A DNA stretch of 64,000 bases, from NCBI RefSeq assembly GCF_016735595.1, contig NZ_JAERRB010000003.1, forward strand, positions 1 to 64,000, read 5' to 3'. The notes below the pieces were generated by a model that worked only from the letters and a program-made list of their open reading frames with translations, did not search any database and was not told where the DNA came from. Below, one piece after another: positions 1-9,565 of the stretch. The translations under genes and the position numbers were made by a program. Position 1 is the stretch's first letter. Each line of letters begins with the position of its first letter. This DNA is from Chryseolinea lacunae (GTDB lineage Bacteria > Bacteroidota > Bacteroidia > Cytophagales > Cyclobacteriaceae).

Positions 1-168
1 TGATGCGTTTGAGTTGGCTCGCCTCAAGTCCGCCATACTTCGCTTTCCAATTGTAAAGTGTTGCAGTACTGATGCCGTGCTCACGGCAAAGATCCGCGGC
101 GGAGGTTCCTCCATCATACTGTTGAGAATTGACACAATCTGTGTCTCTGTGAATCGACTTTTTTTCAT
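1..168 (-). pseudogene. IS3-family transposase OrfA, 5' part, frameshifted, cut by window edge
   Basis: On the minus strand an ATG at 168 opens with MKKSRFTETQIVSIL, the usual start of the helix-turn-helix OrfA protein of IS3-type elements. After about 15 codons the frame breaks: one A appears to be missing in the 'CTCAACAG' stretch. In the next frame the expected sequence resumes (DGGTSAADLCREHGIS, then TATLYNWKAKYGG) and runs off the left edge. The helix-turn-helix would bind the element's ends. With the frameshift it cannot make full-length OrfA unless programmed slippage rescues it. The rest of the element is outside the window. Confidence 0.8.
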
Positions 169-268
169 GTTCCCTAAAGTTAAAAATTCCTACTTTTGAA
201 TTCTTCGCTTTTTAGGGAAGCTTACGAGTGTACAAAACAGCGTTTTTACCCCTTAAAATTGAAGGATT

Positions 269-601
269 ATGACTTTTGGAGAGAAGTTAGCGTATAGCAG
301 AAAACAGAAAAAGGCTTCCCAGCAGGAGCTTGGCAAGCTCTCCGGCATTTCCGGGGATATTATTGGCAAGTATGAACGCGACGAGATGAAGCCCTCTATT
401 GAGACTGCCAAGAAGCTGGCGGATGCCCTGGCAGTTTCGCTCGACTACCTGGTGGGTGATGCTGAACTTAAAGTGCTCGATAAGAAAACGCTGCAGCGCA
501 TTGAGGAGATCGAGAAGCTGCCCGAAGAAGAACGCAAGGTGATTTACAAGGTCATTGATTCGCTCTTGCGCGATACCAAGGCTAACCAGGCTTATTCTTA
601 G
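269..601 (+). CDS. XRE-family HTH transcriptional regulator
   Basis: A 110-aa protein with an N-terminal Cro/CI-type helix-turn-helix at about residues 4-64: GEKLAYSRKQKKASQQELGK, then SGDIIGKYERDEMKPSIETA and ALAVSLDYLVG. The C-terminal ~45 residues are charged and helical (KKTLQRIEEIEKLPEEERKV), typical of a dimerisation tail. It should bind an operator as a dimer; its target is unknown. An AAGGATT sequence precedes the ATG at 269. It stands alone between the IS3 remnant and the convergent toxin locus, so a role in regulating that locus is possible but not shown. Confidence 0.85.
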   Translation: MTFGEKLAYSRKQKKASQQELGKLSGISGDIIGKYERDEMKPSIETAKKLADALAVSLDYLVGDAELKVLDKKTLQRIEEIEKLPEEERKVIYKVIDSLLRDTKANQAYS

Positions 602-664
602 AAAAAACTAATCCCTAAATAGAGATCAAACAAGCTATCTCGATGAAGACTCGACACATATCAC

Positions 665-883
665 ATGGATGATTATTCAAATCAAATAAATGAACCTTCC
701 GAGGAAGTAAAAAAGGAAGCCCTAAAATATCCCAATGGATATATTTATATTCTAGAAAAAGAGTACCAGGGCAAAGATGACGTTCCTGCAGATAAAATAT
801 TAGGGGCTTGGAAGGTAAACGAAACAGGAGTAATTGTCGGCCCTTTCATTCTTAATCCTAACTATAAACACAAACTATCTTAG
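665..883 (+). CDS. Small conserved hypothetical protein
   Basis: A 72-aa acidic protein without a signal peptide or membrane segment. The pattern YPNGYIYILE...VPADKILGAWKV followed by GVIVGPFILNPNY matches small proteins I recall across many bacteria, often beside toxin genes, with a shared 'IVGAWKVD..G.IVG.FIPNPNY' core. No biochemical role is known to me. Its 3' end overlaps by 9 bp the 3' end of the convergent gene at 875-1279. Its place beside an RHS toxin locus suggests, but does not show, a role as an accessory or orphan immunity protein. The ribosome-binding site is weak. Confidence 0.6.
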   Translation: MDDYSNQINEPSEEVKKEALKYPNGYIYILEKEYQGKDDVPADKILGAWKVNETGVIVGPFILNPNYKHKLS

Positions 884-1279
884 ACTGTCTAGCCAGGCAT
901 TGTAGTAATTTCTTTGCTGTTGTACAGTGCCAATTTTATCAAGATCAGCGGGCTCAAATATATCAACCAAATTTTCTTCTAAAGCCTGCTTACCAATAAT
1001 CAACACGTAGGCATTAGTCCCTTTGCCCATTAGTCTTGACATTCGAGATGGATAAACATCGTACCTTGCCCCATTGCAAAGAATCTTCGTATTATCCTTT
1101 TCAAAAATTTCTCTTATTTGAAGTAAGCAAGCAAAATAGTCTTCTCCTACAACAACTCCGCTAAGTTCTGATTGATTGATTGACCACGAAACACTAACTG
1201 TTGCACCATCCATTTTCCCAAGCGCAAACATTATGCTTGTTATTGACCCATCTGCCCTTCTTATCTGTATCGTTTTCAA
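875..1279 (-). CDS. Candidate immunity protein for the adjacent RHS ADP-ribosyltransferase toxin
   Basis: A 134-aa soluble protein with no signal peptide, starting only 8 bp after the stop of the large RHS toxin gene and on the same strand. In polymorphic-toxin loci this position is normally held by the cognate immunity gene, which neutralises the toxin in the producer cell. I recognise no family in the sequence, which starts MKTIQIRRADGSITSIMFAL and ends YYNAWLDSLR. It looks like a mixed alpha/beta cytoplasmic protein, as expected if it must block a cytosolic ADP-ribosyltransferase. The immunity assignment rests on position only. Confidence 0.6.
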   Translation of the reverse strand: MKTIQIRRADGSITSIMFALGKMDGATVSVSWSINQSELSGVVVGEDYFACLLQIREIFEKDNTKILCNGARYDVYPSRMSRLMGKGTNAYVLIIGKQALEENLVDIFEPADLDKIGTVQQQRNYYNAWLDSLR

Positions 1280-1287
1280 AACAGAAT

Positions 1288-4200
1288 CTATCGTTTAAAG
1301 AGATTATTAGGAATGTACGGACCTGTGAATGTGAGGTTGGGGCCTATTTTTCGTGCACCTGCAATTTTTGAAGCTGGGATAGCCAAAGGCACAGCTACCT
1401 CTAACTCATTAGGGAAAGGAGCCTTGGCCCCCAAAGCGGCGTTTACATCAACAGACCCCACTGGCGTTCCTATAGTATATACATATCCTCCCTCTCCTGC
1501 AAATCGTCTTGCTGTCCTTGGTGATTTTGATGTTGGGATATAACCACTATTTATTGGATTTCCCATTGCATGCTCTAGTAAATCCATATTGGTACCTCTC
1601 GCTGTAAATCCGCCTTCAGCAAAAATTTGAGATGGCGGTCGAGTATCGCCTCTAAACACATATGAAATCGGTTTTATTGCTGAGGCTCCTTCCGCAACGT
1701 CGTCGACCTTGCTCGCAATCGCGGTTTCGCTAGATTCACCAGCCTCCATAACCATCTGCTCAGCCTCCATTGGAGCGGTTGCCATTTGCGCCATGAACAT
1801 AAGACCCGTCTCCAGATTCTCCTGGTCACTCGCATCTTTATTACCAGTAAGGTTATTAATATTAGATCCTACTCCTGAAAAAAACGAATACAATCCCTGT
1901 ACAAATTTATCCAAAAGGGTAGGCTCTTTATTTTGATCGGGATTGGTTTGGTCTTTCGGCCCCATTCCATCGGGATCAATAAATCGTACAGGATTGTCAA
2001 AGGCGTAATTATATGGACTAAACCGCCTCATCTTATCTGCTAACGGATCAACAACACCCCAACGACCAATGTCACTCATGTACATCCTGGCGCCGTAGTC
2101 ATTCCAATTAAGGCCAAGGGCATCTTGCAACTCCTTGCCGTTATATTGATAGCGATTAGGTACTGAGTATTCTCTACGATGTGAGTTGTAAGTAAGCCCA
2201 AAGGGATAATAATCATCCTGCTGCACTACGGGGCTTTTGATCTGCTCCACCCTAAAATCATCAAAGAACACCTCAACCTCTTCCCCATCGAAGCTGTCGT
2301 TGCTCAAATATACAAAAACATAGCCAGGCTGCTTGATCTCAAATGAAGCCTCGATCTTCTGGTGGCTAACGTTTGTGCCATCCTCTTTTCCCGCATCTGC
2401 CACCATCTGAATGGCTCCCCCGTCCAGGAAATGGTCTTCGCGGTCAAAAATAATCCAGTTCAAATAACCTCGAGGTGCCTCGGTCGATTCGTCTCCTTTT
2501 TGAACGAGACCGTCATACGGAAACACATAGATACCAAGGCTCCCTTGGGCTCCACCATCAATCACAGGGCTACCTGCGCCACCCTGGGCGATGGCGCTCA
2601 TCAAATTGGTCAGGGCCGACTGCCAGTTGGAATGACTGGGGTCCACATACTTTGCATACACCTCGGCATGAATCACGTCGCCGGGCATCACGCTGAGCGA
2701 GCGGGCCAAACCGGTTCGTTCGTTGGCAAAACCACTGAGGCGGGTTGAATATTTTGTTGTGCTGTTGGGTGTGTGGTTGAACAACTCGCTGTTCACCTTC
2801 ACCGCTTCGTCCACAAAAAGGAATTTTGACTTTTCTTCAGCTTCTTTTGCCGGTTCCAGGGTTGCTGTTCCTGCGTCCGTTTCTGGTTTGGTGGTGAACG
2901 TCAACCTCACGTTGCCCAAATGATCCTTCAAATGATATTGATATTCATTTGTCTCCTCTTTTGTCTTTGCGGGTATGATGCGCCCTTCGCCGTGGTTCAC
3001 AAATTTCAACGTATCGTTCTCCAGGAACAATGGACCAATATAGTCGCTCCGCTTCGTCATCGCGTTCTGGGCATCAAACACCTGCTGGGTTAGTTTGCGG
3101 CCGGTGGCATCGTAGATGTACTTCACATACTCGCCATTGGTTTTGTTCACGCGGGCTGGTAAGTTGAGGTGGTTATAGACTATGCTCTGAACGTCTTTGT
3201 TCAGGTCACTCACCATGTTGCCGTTGGGGTCGTAGCTGTAGTCTAACGCGGTGTTGGCGCCGTCCTTAAATCCTTCGGTATTCACCGAAGCATCGCTTAC
3301 CGACATCAGTTTGTTAGACCGCAGCAAGTCTGCGCCATAGTTATAGGTGAGATTGTCAATTTGTCCATTCTTGCCGGTGCGCTCCAGGCCACGAATGTTC
3401 CCGTTCAAATCATAGCTGGTAATGGCCTCTTTAAATGAGGGAACTGCTGCCCACGTCAGGTTTTGTTCAAGATGTTCGGCACTGTTGAGGCGGTTCATCG
3501 CGTCGTAGCTATAGCGGTAGGCTCTTTGGGTGGGGTTGTTCAATCCGCCCAGACCCAGGTTATTGCTCCAGCGCGTGGCCGAGATGTTTCCGTTGTAGGC
3601 AACATCGTCTATGCTGGTGACGCTTGCCATGGGTTTCTCGTAGCCCAACTCCATTCCGAAAAGGTCTTTCACGTTGTCCTTGTCATCGGCCGAAAGATCG
3701 CTTTTGTTGATGCGTGTGAGCCAGCCACGAATGTTGTAGCGGTAGTCTACCGACTGTTTGAATTGGCGGGATGTGTTTGGTGGACCTGCAATAGGGTCGG
3801 CAGGATCGGTGTTGTGGAGTTTCTTGGTGATGAGTTGGCCCAACTCATTGTAGTCGTTGGCCACCAACAATATTTCATTTGCATCGCCGCTGGTCTTTTG
3901 CCAGGTTTTGGTCAGGCGGCCGGCGTGATCGTAGTCGAGGCGATTAAAGATATCAATCTTCTGTTCTGTGAGCGGCACCGGGAATGAAACGCTCAGTTCA
4001 CCGATGGTCGATGATTTTGTGTTGAGCACGGCCTGGGCACGATAGCTCTTCGTTGGCAATGTAGCTGAGCGCACGCTAAACCCTCCTGTTTTCGAGTATG
4101 TCAACACCAGATGACCGTTCTCCAGGGTGGTTTCAATCCTGAAGACATCATTGACGGCGTAGGTTCCCGACGCAACAGTTTGGCTTCCTTCCACCACATC

Positions 4201-7200
4201 GAATGTTCCGCCTACTTTTAGATAGAATCCAAAATCCAATTGATTAGGCACTGAAATGGGTGAAGATGATGCCAAACCTGCCGCGCGTGCGGTGGTGGTT
4301 TCCAGTGCTTTGAATTGCATCCAGCCTGTGCCCGACAGCACATTCAACGTTCCTGCAGCACCACTCCAGACGTTGCTTGTGGCTGTCTTTGTGATTGTTC
4401 CGTTGACCAGAGAAACCGTGGCAGAGTATCCCCACTGTAATGTATTTGCCAATGACTTGTCTGCACCGAATGACGCACGTGCAGTATGGATCGATCCAGA
4501 CGTCAATGACATGTCGACGATGAGTGGCGTTACAGACGTGCTTGGGAAGAGATGACGTACTTCTCCGTTGACCTTTACGTACACCCGTGTCGCTATCCGC
4601 TCTACACGAATCACATCCCCCTTTTTTATGTCTCCCAAAAATCCGGTTTGAGTTCCACTCGCGTAGGCATAGAGTTTTGACAGGGAAGTAGTGTAGGCTG
4701 CAAACAGAATCTTGGTATATCCTGCATCTGCATCAACGTCGGTCAGTCCCATCATCACAACCGACGTGCCGTCGTAGACGCTTTCCACCCATCCGTTTTG
4801 CGAAGCTGCCAACACCTGGCTCGACGACGCGCCAGCACCCCATGATTGCGTGCCGTTGTAGGTCACTTTGTTGGTTTCGTTATCCAACATGCAGTTGGCC
4901 AGGCGGGCCCAGACCACATCATAGCTTTGATGAGCCGTGGTTTGTGTTTTCGTGACTTTCCCGACAAAATCATACTGCGAGGTCGTTCGGGATACTTTTC
5001 CTTCATGATCTTCTGCCACAGTCTGAATGACGCGATATTTGTCGTCGTAGTAGCTCACCGAACGCATCCACGATGTGGCATCGTTCAGACTCCTCACGCT
5101 GGTGCCGGTTATTTGCCCTTTAACGTTGGCAGATTCTTGAGGACTATAAGCGGACAAGTGATTGGATACAAGATCAAAACGAGGATCGGCATACAAGGTC
5201 TTGAACTGATAGTCATCGTAGTAGGTCACGATGAGTGGTGTGACCAATCCAACGGTAGTAACGTCGGCAACATCTGGAAAGGTTCTGTTGGTGTAGCCAA
5301 AGTTTGTGGCCGAGCCATCGTAGGTTTCATAGTACTTATCGTAGCTATCTATTTTTGAATTTACAAAGGCCTGCATACTGACAGCGTCGACCACGGTATT
5401 GTTTTGACATTTGTAGAGGCCCGTCATCACGGGGCGGTTCAGTATGTCGTATTTCGTGAAGCTCCACTCGTTTGTTGGGCGTTGATTGGCGTCTTGGGTC
5501 AACACCAGCCTGTCGCGGTTGTCGTATATCATATAGGTCCACTCCGCTCCCGGTGCCTTTTTGGCAATCATGCGCTTCCGGGCGTCGTAGCGATACTCGA
5601 AGGCCCAGTTGTTGCGTATGGTTTGGTCGACTGTTACAATACTTTGTTCGAAGTCGCCTGCCACCGAAGGAACTGCACCGCTCGCCGAATACATCGAAAC
5701 ATCGGCATATAGATCTTTGGCAAGCGTTGTGGTCGTAGACCACTTTTGCAATCCATTTATGTAGTAGTTCATTTTCGTGACACCACCTGCCGTTTCACGG
5801 CGTATCTCAAACACATCGCCAGGTTGCACATAGCCGACATATTGCTTTACACTTTTCTCAAATATGGAGATAGCTCCCGTGGGGTAGACAATGTAGAATC
5901 CGAATTCCGTGTCGGCACCAGAAACGGCGGTGTTGGTGCTGGCTAATCCTAAAACATAGGAGGCAAACACCGTGGGTGCTACAAACTGTATCGCGCCATT
6001 TTTGCCTGCAGCAATTTTGTTGCGCGAAAAAGCACCTGCGTTAGAAGCGTTGGTGGTGCCGGTCTTTTTGATGTCATAATTTTTGTCGCGCACCATGTTA
6101 GACAGCGATCCCCATTGTGCCGGGTAGCCTATGGTGTAGGTATGGGTGGCGGTGCGGCCCGAAGCATCTGTAACCGTTGCCACTACCGAAGTGCCTGCCT
6201 GCTTTCCGCTCAACACCACTCCTGTTTCGCCCGTAGACCAGCTCACAGCATAGGGAGCCTTGCCACCGGATATGGACATGGTGATGCCCGCATTTTTTCC
6301 ATTGGCATCGGGTGCTTTGAAAACCGGCGTCATGACCAACGGAGAATCGAATGAGCTATAGATAACCGGGGTCGCGCCCTGATAGATTGAAGCCTCTATG
6401 ATTTGCTGCTGACTGGCGTTTATGGCTACCGAACGGACGGATACTCCATTGCGGTAGAAATTCAGATAGCCCCCTTCGCGCGCGATGCGATAAACATCAC
6501 CCACTCGGAGTAGGGCCACGACACCTTGTGGCAGATCTTTTTGATACGCTATGACGCTGCCGCTACCGTTGCATACAAGCCCATTTTCAATACTGCTGCT
6601 GGAGCCGTCGATGTCCTGCACAGAAAGGCCGATATCATAATAATCACCAGCGGGTCTACCGATTTCAAATTCAATCCAACCATCCGCGCCAGGCATGAGC
6701 ATATTCAGACTGCTTGCTCCATACCATGTATTTACAGCGGCATATCTAACCAACGAATTGTCTTCCAGTATGTCCAGTCTACTGCTAACTTGTGTCCAAT
6801 CAACTTTATAGCCAAGACCGATTTGGGTTGATGCACTTCGCCCCTCCGCATCGGTCACCGTCACGGCATACGTGCCTACAGGTTTGTTTTCTATTTTATT
6901 CGTTGTGCCCCCTGCTCCCCAATTGTAAGAATATGGTGGTGTTCCACCGACAGGAGAAAGAAGTATGCTGCCACCGTGCGTCGCGTCTTCTACAGGTGCG
7001 ATTTTTTTCCGGATCTGAATTTGAGAATCAAATGTCGGAATCACCGTGGGAACAACAGCGCCATCGTGATAGACCGAGACGTCGATCATAAAATCCGCGC
7101 CAAATGCTGTATAGGCAACCGTTCGCAACAACATGCCGTTGTGATAGTATTTAATTGACGGTCCCGACTTTTCGATGCGAAAAACATCACCCACCGCAGC

Positions 7201-8259
7201 ACGACCAAAATTACCCGTTCCCGAAACGTTAGCACCTGATTCTAAGATCGTGATGTCCCCGTTCGCGACGTAAATACTATATTCAATGCTTGTGTATGAA
7301 GCATCCAGGTTCCTTCTCGACAATCCGATCTCATAGGCCATAGAACTGGTCCAGGCAAACTCGATTGAACCGTCCGTATCGGCCCGAAGCACATTAGTCG
7401 AAGCAGCGCCAGCATCCCAGGCATTGTTGCCCGTCTTTGTTAAACGATTAGTTGCATCCACCGCTACACCACCTACCAAATCTGTCCACGATGATTTATA
7501 GCCCAGCGTTACGGTCTTTGCGCCTGTCCGACCTGACGCATCCGATACCGTAACCGTGTAGGTACCCGCCACTTTGTTAGTAATGCCGGACGTGGCTTCT
7601 CCACTGCTCCACAAATAGGTATAGGGAGGAGTTCCCTGACTAACAGACACCGCAATGCTACCCCCTGTGCCACCATAGCCTACGGGTGTTACCGTATGCG
7701 CAATATTCAGCGAAGCATCGAAGCTCGCCTGAACGATAGGCGTCGTTCCGCTATACAGGGAAGCATCTACCATAAAGTTGCTATTATACGTATTGGGCAA
7801 CGTGAGGTTCCGCAGTTCGGTTGCTCCGCGAAAATACTGAAGCACATTGTTCGTACGAACGATTTTAAAGACATCGTTCACTGCCGCCGTCACCCCTGTG
7901 GAAATTGGCGTTCCTGATTCGTAGATAGTAACAACACCACTGCTAACCGCGATTGCATAGTCGATAGTTGTGAAATTGACATCCTTATCCGTTTTCGACA
8001 ATCCAAACATATAGGCACCCGTGACGCTAGTGATTGTAAATTGAATCGAACCGTCTACGCCAGCTTTCAAAAGGTTAGTCGATGCTGCACCACTGGTCCA
8101 ACCGTTGGCTCCTACTTTTGTGAGCGACTGGTTGGCGCTCACAGTTATTCCAACAACGTTTGTCCATTGAATCGGGTAGAGCGACTGGGCTTTCAGAAAA
8201 CCAGAAAGTCCTATGTGTAAAATTGTCAGTAATAGAAATATTCTTTTTTGCATCGACAT
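1288..8259 (-). CDS. Secreted RHS-repeat polymorphic toxin with C-terminal cholera-toxin-like ADP-ribosyltransferase domain
   Basis: About 2,320 aa, with a signal peptide at residues 1-26 (KRIFLLLTILHIGLSGF...AQS). Residues ~27-880 hold four ~160-aa lectin/SPRY-like units separated by SprB-like repeats (GGTGGSIAVSVSQGTPPYTY; TYTVTVSDASGRTG). The RHS/YD core starts near residue 885 (FEYRYDARKRMIAKKAPG), carries two more lectin-like units, and ends in the RHS core-terminal signature (GRWGVVDPLADKMRRFSPYN, DNPVRFIDPDGM, ~2070-2105). Past this conserved junction comes a variable tip. It has the three marks of cholera/pertussis-type ADP-ribosyltransferases: YVFRGDTRPPSQIF (Arg ~2204), GYIPTSKS (STS-like, ~2241) and NELEVAVPLAIPASKI with an ExE pair (Glu 2286/2288). 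These would bind NAD and transfer ADP-ribose to a host or rival protein. The start is ATG 8259 or 8253; an in-frame TTG lies at 8262. Confidence 0.9.
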   Translation of the reverse strand: MSMQKRIFLLLTILHIGLSGFLKAQSLYPIQWTNVVGITVSANQSLTKVGANGWTSGAASTNLLKAGVDGSIQFTITSVTGAYMFGLSKTDKDVNFTTIDYAIAVSSGVVTIYESGTPISTGVTAAVNDVFKIVRTNNVLQYFRGATELRNLTLPNTYNSNFMVDASLYSGTTPIVQASFDASLNIAHTVTPVGYGGTGGSIAVSVSQGTPPYTYLWSSGEATSGITNKVAGTYTVTVSDASGRTGAKTVTLGYKSSWTDLVGGVAVDATNRLTKTGNNAWDAGAASTNVLRADTDGSIEFAWTSSMAYEIGLSRRNLDASYTSIEYSIYVANGDITILESGANVSGTGNFGRAAVGDVFRIEKSGPSIKYYHNGMLLRTVAYTAFGADFMIDVSVYHDGAVVPTVIPTFDSQIQIRKKIAPVEDATHGGSILLSPVGGTPPYSYNWGAGGTTNKIENKPVGTYAVTVTDAEGRSASTQIGLGYKVDWTQVSSRLDILEDNSLVRYAAVNTWYGASSLNMLMPGADGWIEFEIGRPAGDYYDIGLSVQDIDGSSSSIENGLVCNGSGSVIAYQKDLPQGVVALLRVGDVYRIAREGGYLNFYRNGVSVRSVAINASQQQIIEASIYQGATPVIYSSFDSPLVMTPVFKAPDANGKNAGITMSISGGKAPYAVSWSTGETGVVLSGKQAGTSVVATVTDASGRTATHTYTIGYPAQWGSLSNMVRDKNYDIKKTGTTNASNAGAFSRNKIAAGKNGAIQFVAPTVFASYVLGLASTNTAVSGADTEFGFYIVYPTGAISIFEKSVKQYVGYVQPGDVFEIRRETAGGVTKMNYYINGLQKWSTTTTLAKDLYADVSMYSASGAVPSVAGDFEQSIVTVDQTIRNNWAFEYRYDARKRMIAKKAPGAEWTYMIYDNRDRLVLTQDANQRPTNEWSFTKYDILNRPVMTGLYKCQNNTVVDAVSMQAFVNSKIDSYDKYYETYDGSATNFGYTNRTFPDVADVTTVGLVTPLIVTYYDDYQFKTLYADPRFDLVSNHLSAYSPQESANVKGQITGTSVRSLNDATSWMRSVSYYDDKYRVIQTVAEDHEGKVSRTTSQYDFVGKVTKTQTTAHQSYDVVWARLANCMLDNETNKVTYNGTQSWGAGASSSQVLAASQNGWVESVYDGTSVVMMGLTDVDADAGYTKILFAAYTTSLSKLYAYASGTQTGFLGDIKKGDVIRVERIATRVYVKVNGEVRHLFPSTSVTPLIVDMSLTSGSIHTARASFGADKSLANTLQWGYSATVSLVNGTITKTATSNVWSGAAGTLNVLSGTGWMQFKALETTTARAAGLASSSPISVPNQLDFGFYLKVGGTFDVVEGSQTVASGTYAVNDVFRIETTLENGHLVLTYSKTGGFSVRSATLPTKSYRAQAVLNTKSSTIGELSVSFPVPLTEQKIDIFNRLDYDHAGRLTKTWQKTSGDANEILLVANDYNELGQLITKKLHNTDPADPIAGPPNTSRQFKQSVDYRYNIRGWLTRINKSDLSADDKDNVKDLFGMELGYEKPMASVTSIDDVAYNGNISATRWSNNLGLGGLNNPTQRAYRYSYDAMNRLNSAEHLEQNLTWAAVPSFKEAITSYDLNGNIRGLERTGKNGQIDNLTYNYGADLLRSNKLMSVSDASVNTEGFKDGANTALDYSYDPNGNMVSDLNKDVQSIVYNHLNLPARVNKTNGEYVKYIYDATGRKLTQQVFDAQNAMTKRSDYIGPLFLENDTLKFVNHGEGRIIPAKTKEETNEYQYHLKDHLGNVRLTFTTKPETDAGTATLEPAKEAEEKSKFLFVDEAVKVNSELFNHTPNSTTKYSTRLSGFANERTGLARSLSVMPGDVIHAEVYAKYVDPSHSNWQSALTNLMSAIAQGGAGSPVIDGGAQGSLGIYVFPYDGLVQKGDESTEAPRGYLNWIIFDREDHFLDGGAIQMVADAGKEDGTNVSHQKIEASFEIKQPGYVFVYLSNDSFDGEEVEVFFDDFRVEQIKSPVVQQDDYYPFGLTYNSHRREYSVPNRYQYNGKELQDALGLNWNDYGARMYMSDIGRWGVVDPLADKMRRFSPYNYAFDNPVRFIDPDGMGPKDQTNPDQNKEPTLLDKFVQGLYSFFSGVGSNINNLTGNKDASDQENLETGLMFMAQMATAPMEAEQMVMEAGESSETAIASKVDDVAEGASAIKPISYVFRGDTRPPSQIFAEGGFTARGTNMDLLEHAMGNPINSGYIPTSKSPRTARRFAGEGGYVYTIGTPVGSVDVNAALGAKAPFPNELEVAVPLAIPASKIAGARKIGPNLTFTGPYIPNNLFKR

Positions 8260-8383
8260 CAAGTATTAACGGTGTGTTGAATTTCAAAATTGGCCTCAGC
8301 TATCAGAGATGGAATCAACATATCTTTGCCATCAAATTAAATTTCATAACAATGAGAAGGGAGTAAGACAAGAAAATATCATG

Positions 8384-9565
8384 CTAAAGTCCGTTGCGTT
8401 CCTTGATTTCTTTAATTGCCTCTGGAGGTAACACGATAATTAGTTTATCAAAGTCATCGTAGATATAGTAGGTTTCTGCGAATAGGATATTATTGGTGCT
8501 GACCTCAACACCGTATTGAACTCGCTTAAGCACAGTCTTCCCATCGTTGTCAACGTATTCGACTACTTGATTCCCTTGTTCATCCACTGTTCCATTGGCA
8601 TACAATTTATTTGATGGATAGTAGTCACCAGTCGTAAGAACGTTAGTATCGGTATTATAAAAAAACTCAAGCACATCATTCTCACCATTCATTTCGTAAA
8701 GCTTATGGATCGAGTGATTATGAGTTGGATCAATATTGGGGTACCAGGTTTCGCCAGGTTGTCCTATCCTTTCAGGTCTATTTAATGGACTTGATTCAAA
8801 AACGGTTTCAGCATAAGGTCTAGCATCATCGGCCACGTCATCCGTTGCATTGTTATAAAAATTCGCCGAGGTACCAGTATAATTTCCATTTGCATCAATG
8901 AGATTAGGTTTATACCAACCCGGTCTTCCTTGCTCCGCCACGGTCACAGGCAAATATTTACGGTACTCTCGGCCATAGCCATCATACACCACAGGCTGAA
9001 CAACATCATTATATTCTGGAGAGGCCTTCGTTGACACCGTTTGCATAGGCCGCCCCAACCCATCAAAATATTGTATAATTTGGCTCACTGACTCAACGGT
9101 TAGAGCACTAACATCGTCAGAATTTGTTACTCCAGGCTTTAAGATTGTATTGGAAATAACATAGCTATAATTATTATATGAGAACGGGGCAGAGACGGCA
9201 GTACCCGCTACACCCGCTGCCGTAACGGTCACGGTATATAAACCCGTCTCCACAATAGATACAGTTCTATCAGTGCCAATAACCACATCTCCTTTTTTCC
9301 ACACATAGGTTGAATATTCGCCCGTTTCCAAAGTAACAGAACCAAAAACACCAGTATTTGTCTTCGTAGTAATCACTGGTGTCGTCGGTACATTTGTAGT
9401 GCTAGCTCCCGGACCAGAAAAAAAAGACTCCGACAAAGTCAGCAACAAGAAGTTAACATTCGCACTACAGACCGGTCTGTTCGCAACTATGTTCCGTCCT
9501 TGAGCATAGCTAATAATGAAGAGTAAGGAGGTAATTCCAACTCGTAAACAAAATTTATTTTTCAT
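8384..9565 (-). CDS. Secreted DUF6443-domain protein, N-terminal partner of the RHS toxin
   Basis: A 393-aa protein. I choose ATG 9565 because AAAGGTGA lies about 11 nt upstream; an in-frame TTG at 9592 is less likely. Signal peptide MKNKFCLRVGITSLLFIISY, then an Ig/PKD-like segment (YVWKKGDVVIGTDRTVSIVE), then the DUF6443 region (QIIQYFDGLGRPMQTVSTKA, VQPVVYDGYGREYRKYLPV, NRPERIGQPGETWY). It stops at VLPPEAIKEIKERNGL. In single-chain Bacteroidota RHS proteins this is where DUF6443 passes into the YD-repeat core, and that core (FEYRYDARKRM) is found in the next gene. The two genes therefore look like the halves of one ancestral RHS protein, split by a 124-bp gap and a new signal peptide. Confidence 0.8.
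   Translation of the reverse strand: MKNKFCLRVGITSLLFIISYAQGRNIVANRPVCSANVNFLLLTLSESFFSGPGASTTNVPTTPVITTKTNTGVFGSVTLETGEYSTYVWKKGDVVIGTDRTVSIVETGLYTVTVTAAGVAGTAVSAPFSYNNYSYVISNTILKPGVTNSDDVSALTVESVSQIIQYFDGLGRPMQTVSTKASPEYNDVVQPVVYDGYGREYRKYLPVTVAEQGRPGWYKPNLIDANGNYTGTSANFYNNATDDVADDARPYAETVFESSPLNRPERIGQPGETWYPNIDPTHNHSIHKLYEMNGENDVLEFFYNTDTNVLTTGDYYPSNKLYANGTVDEQGNQVVEYVDNDGKTVLKRVQYGVEVSTNNILFAETYYIYDDFDKLIIVLPPEAIKEIKERNGL

Noticed and set aside
3463-3987. 174-codon plus-strand frame
   Set aside because: Lies opposite the RHS core; no protein-like pattern.
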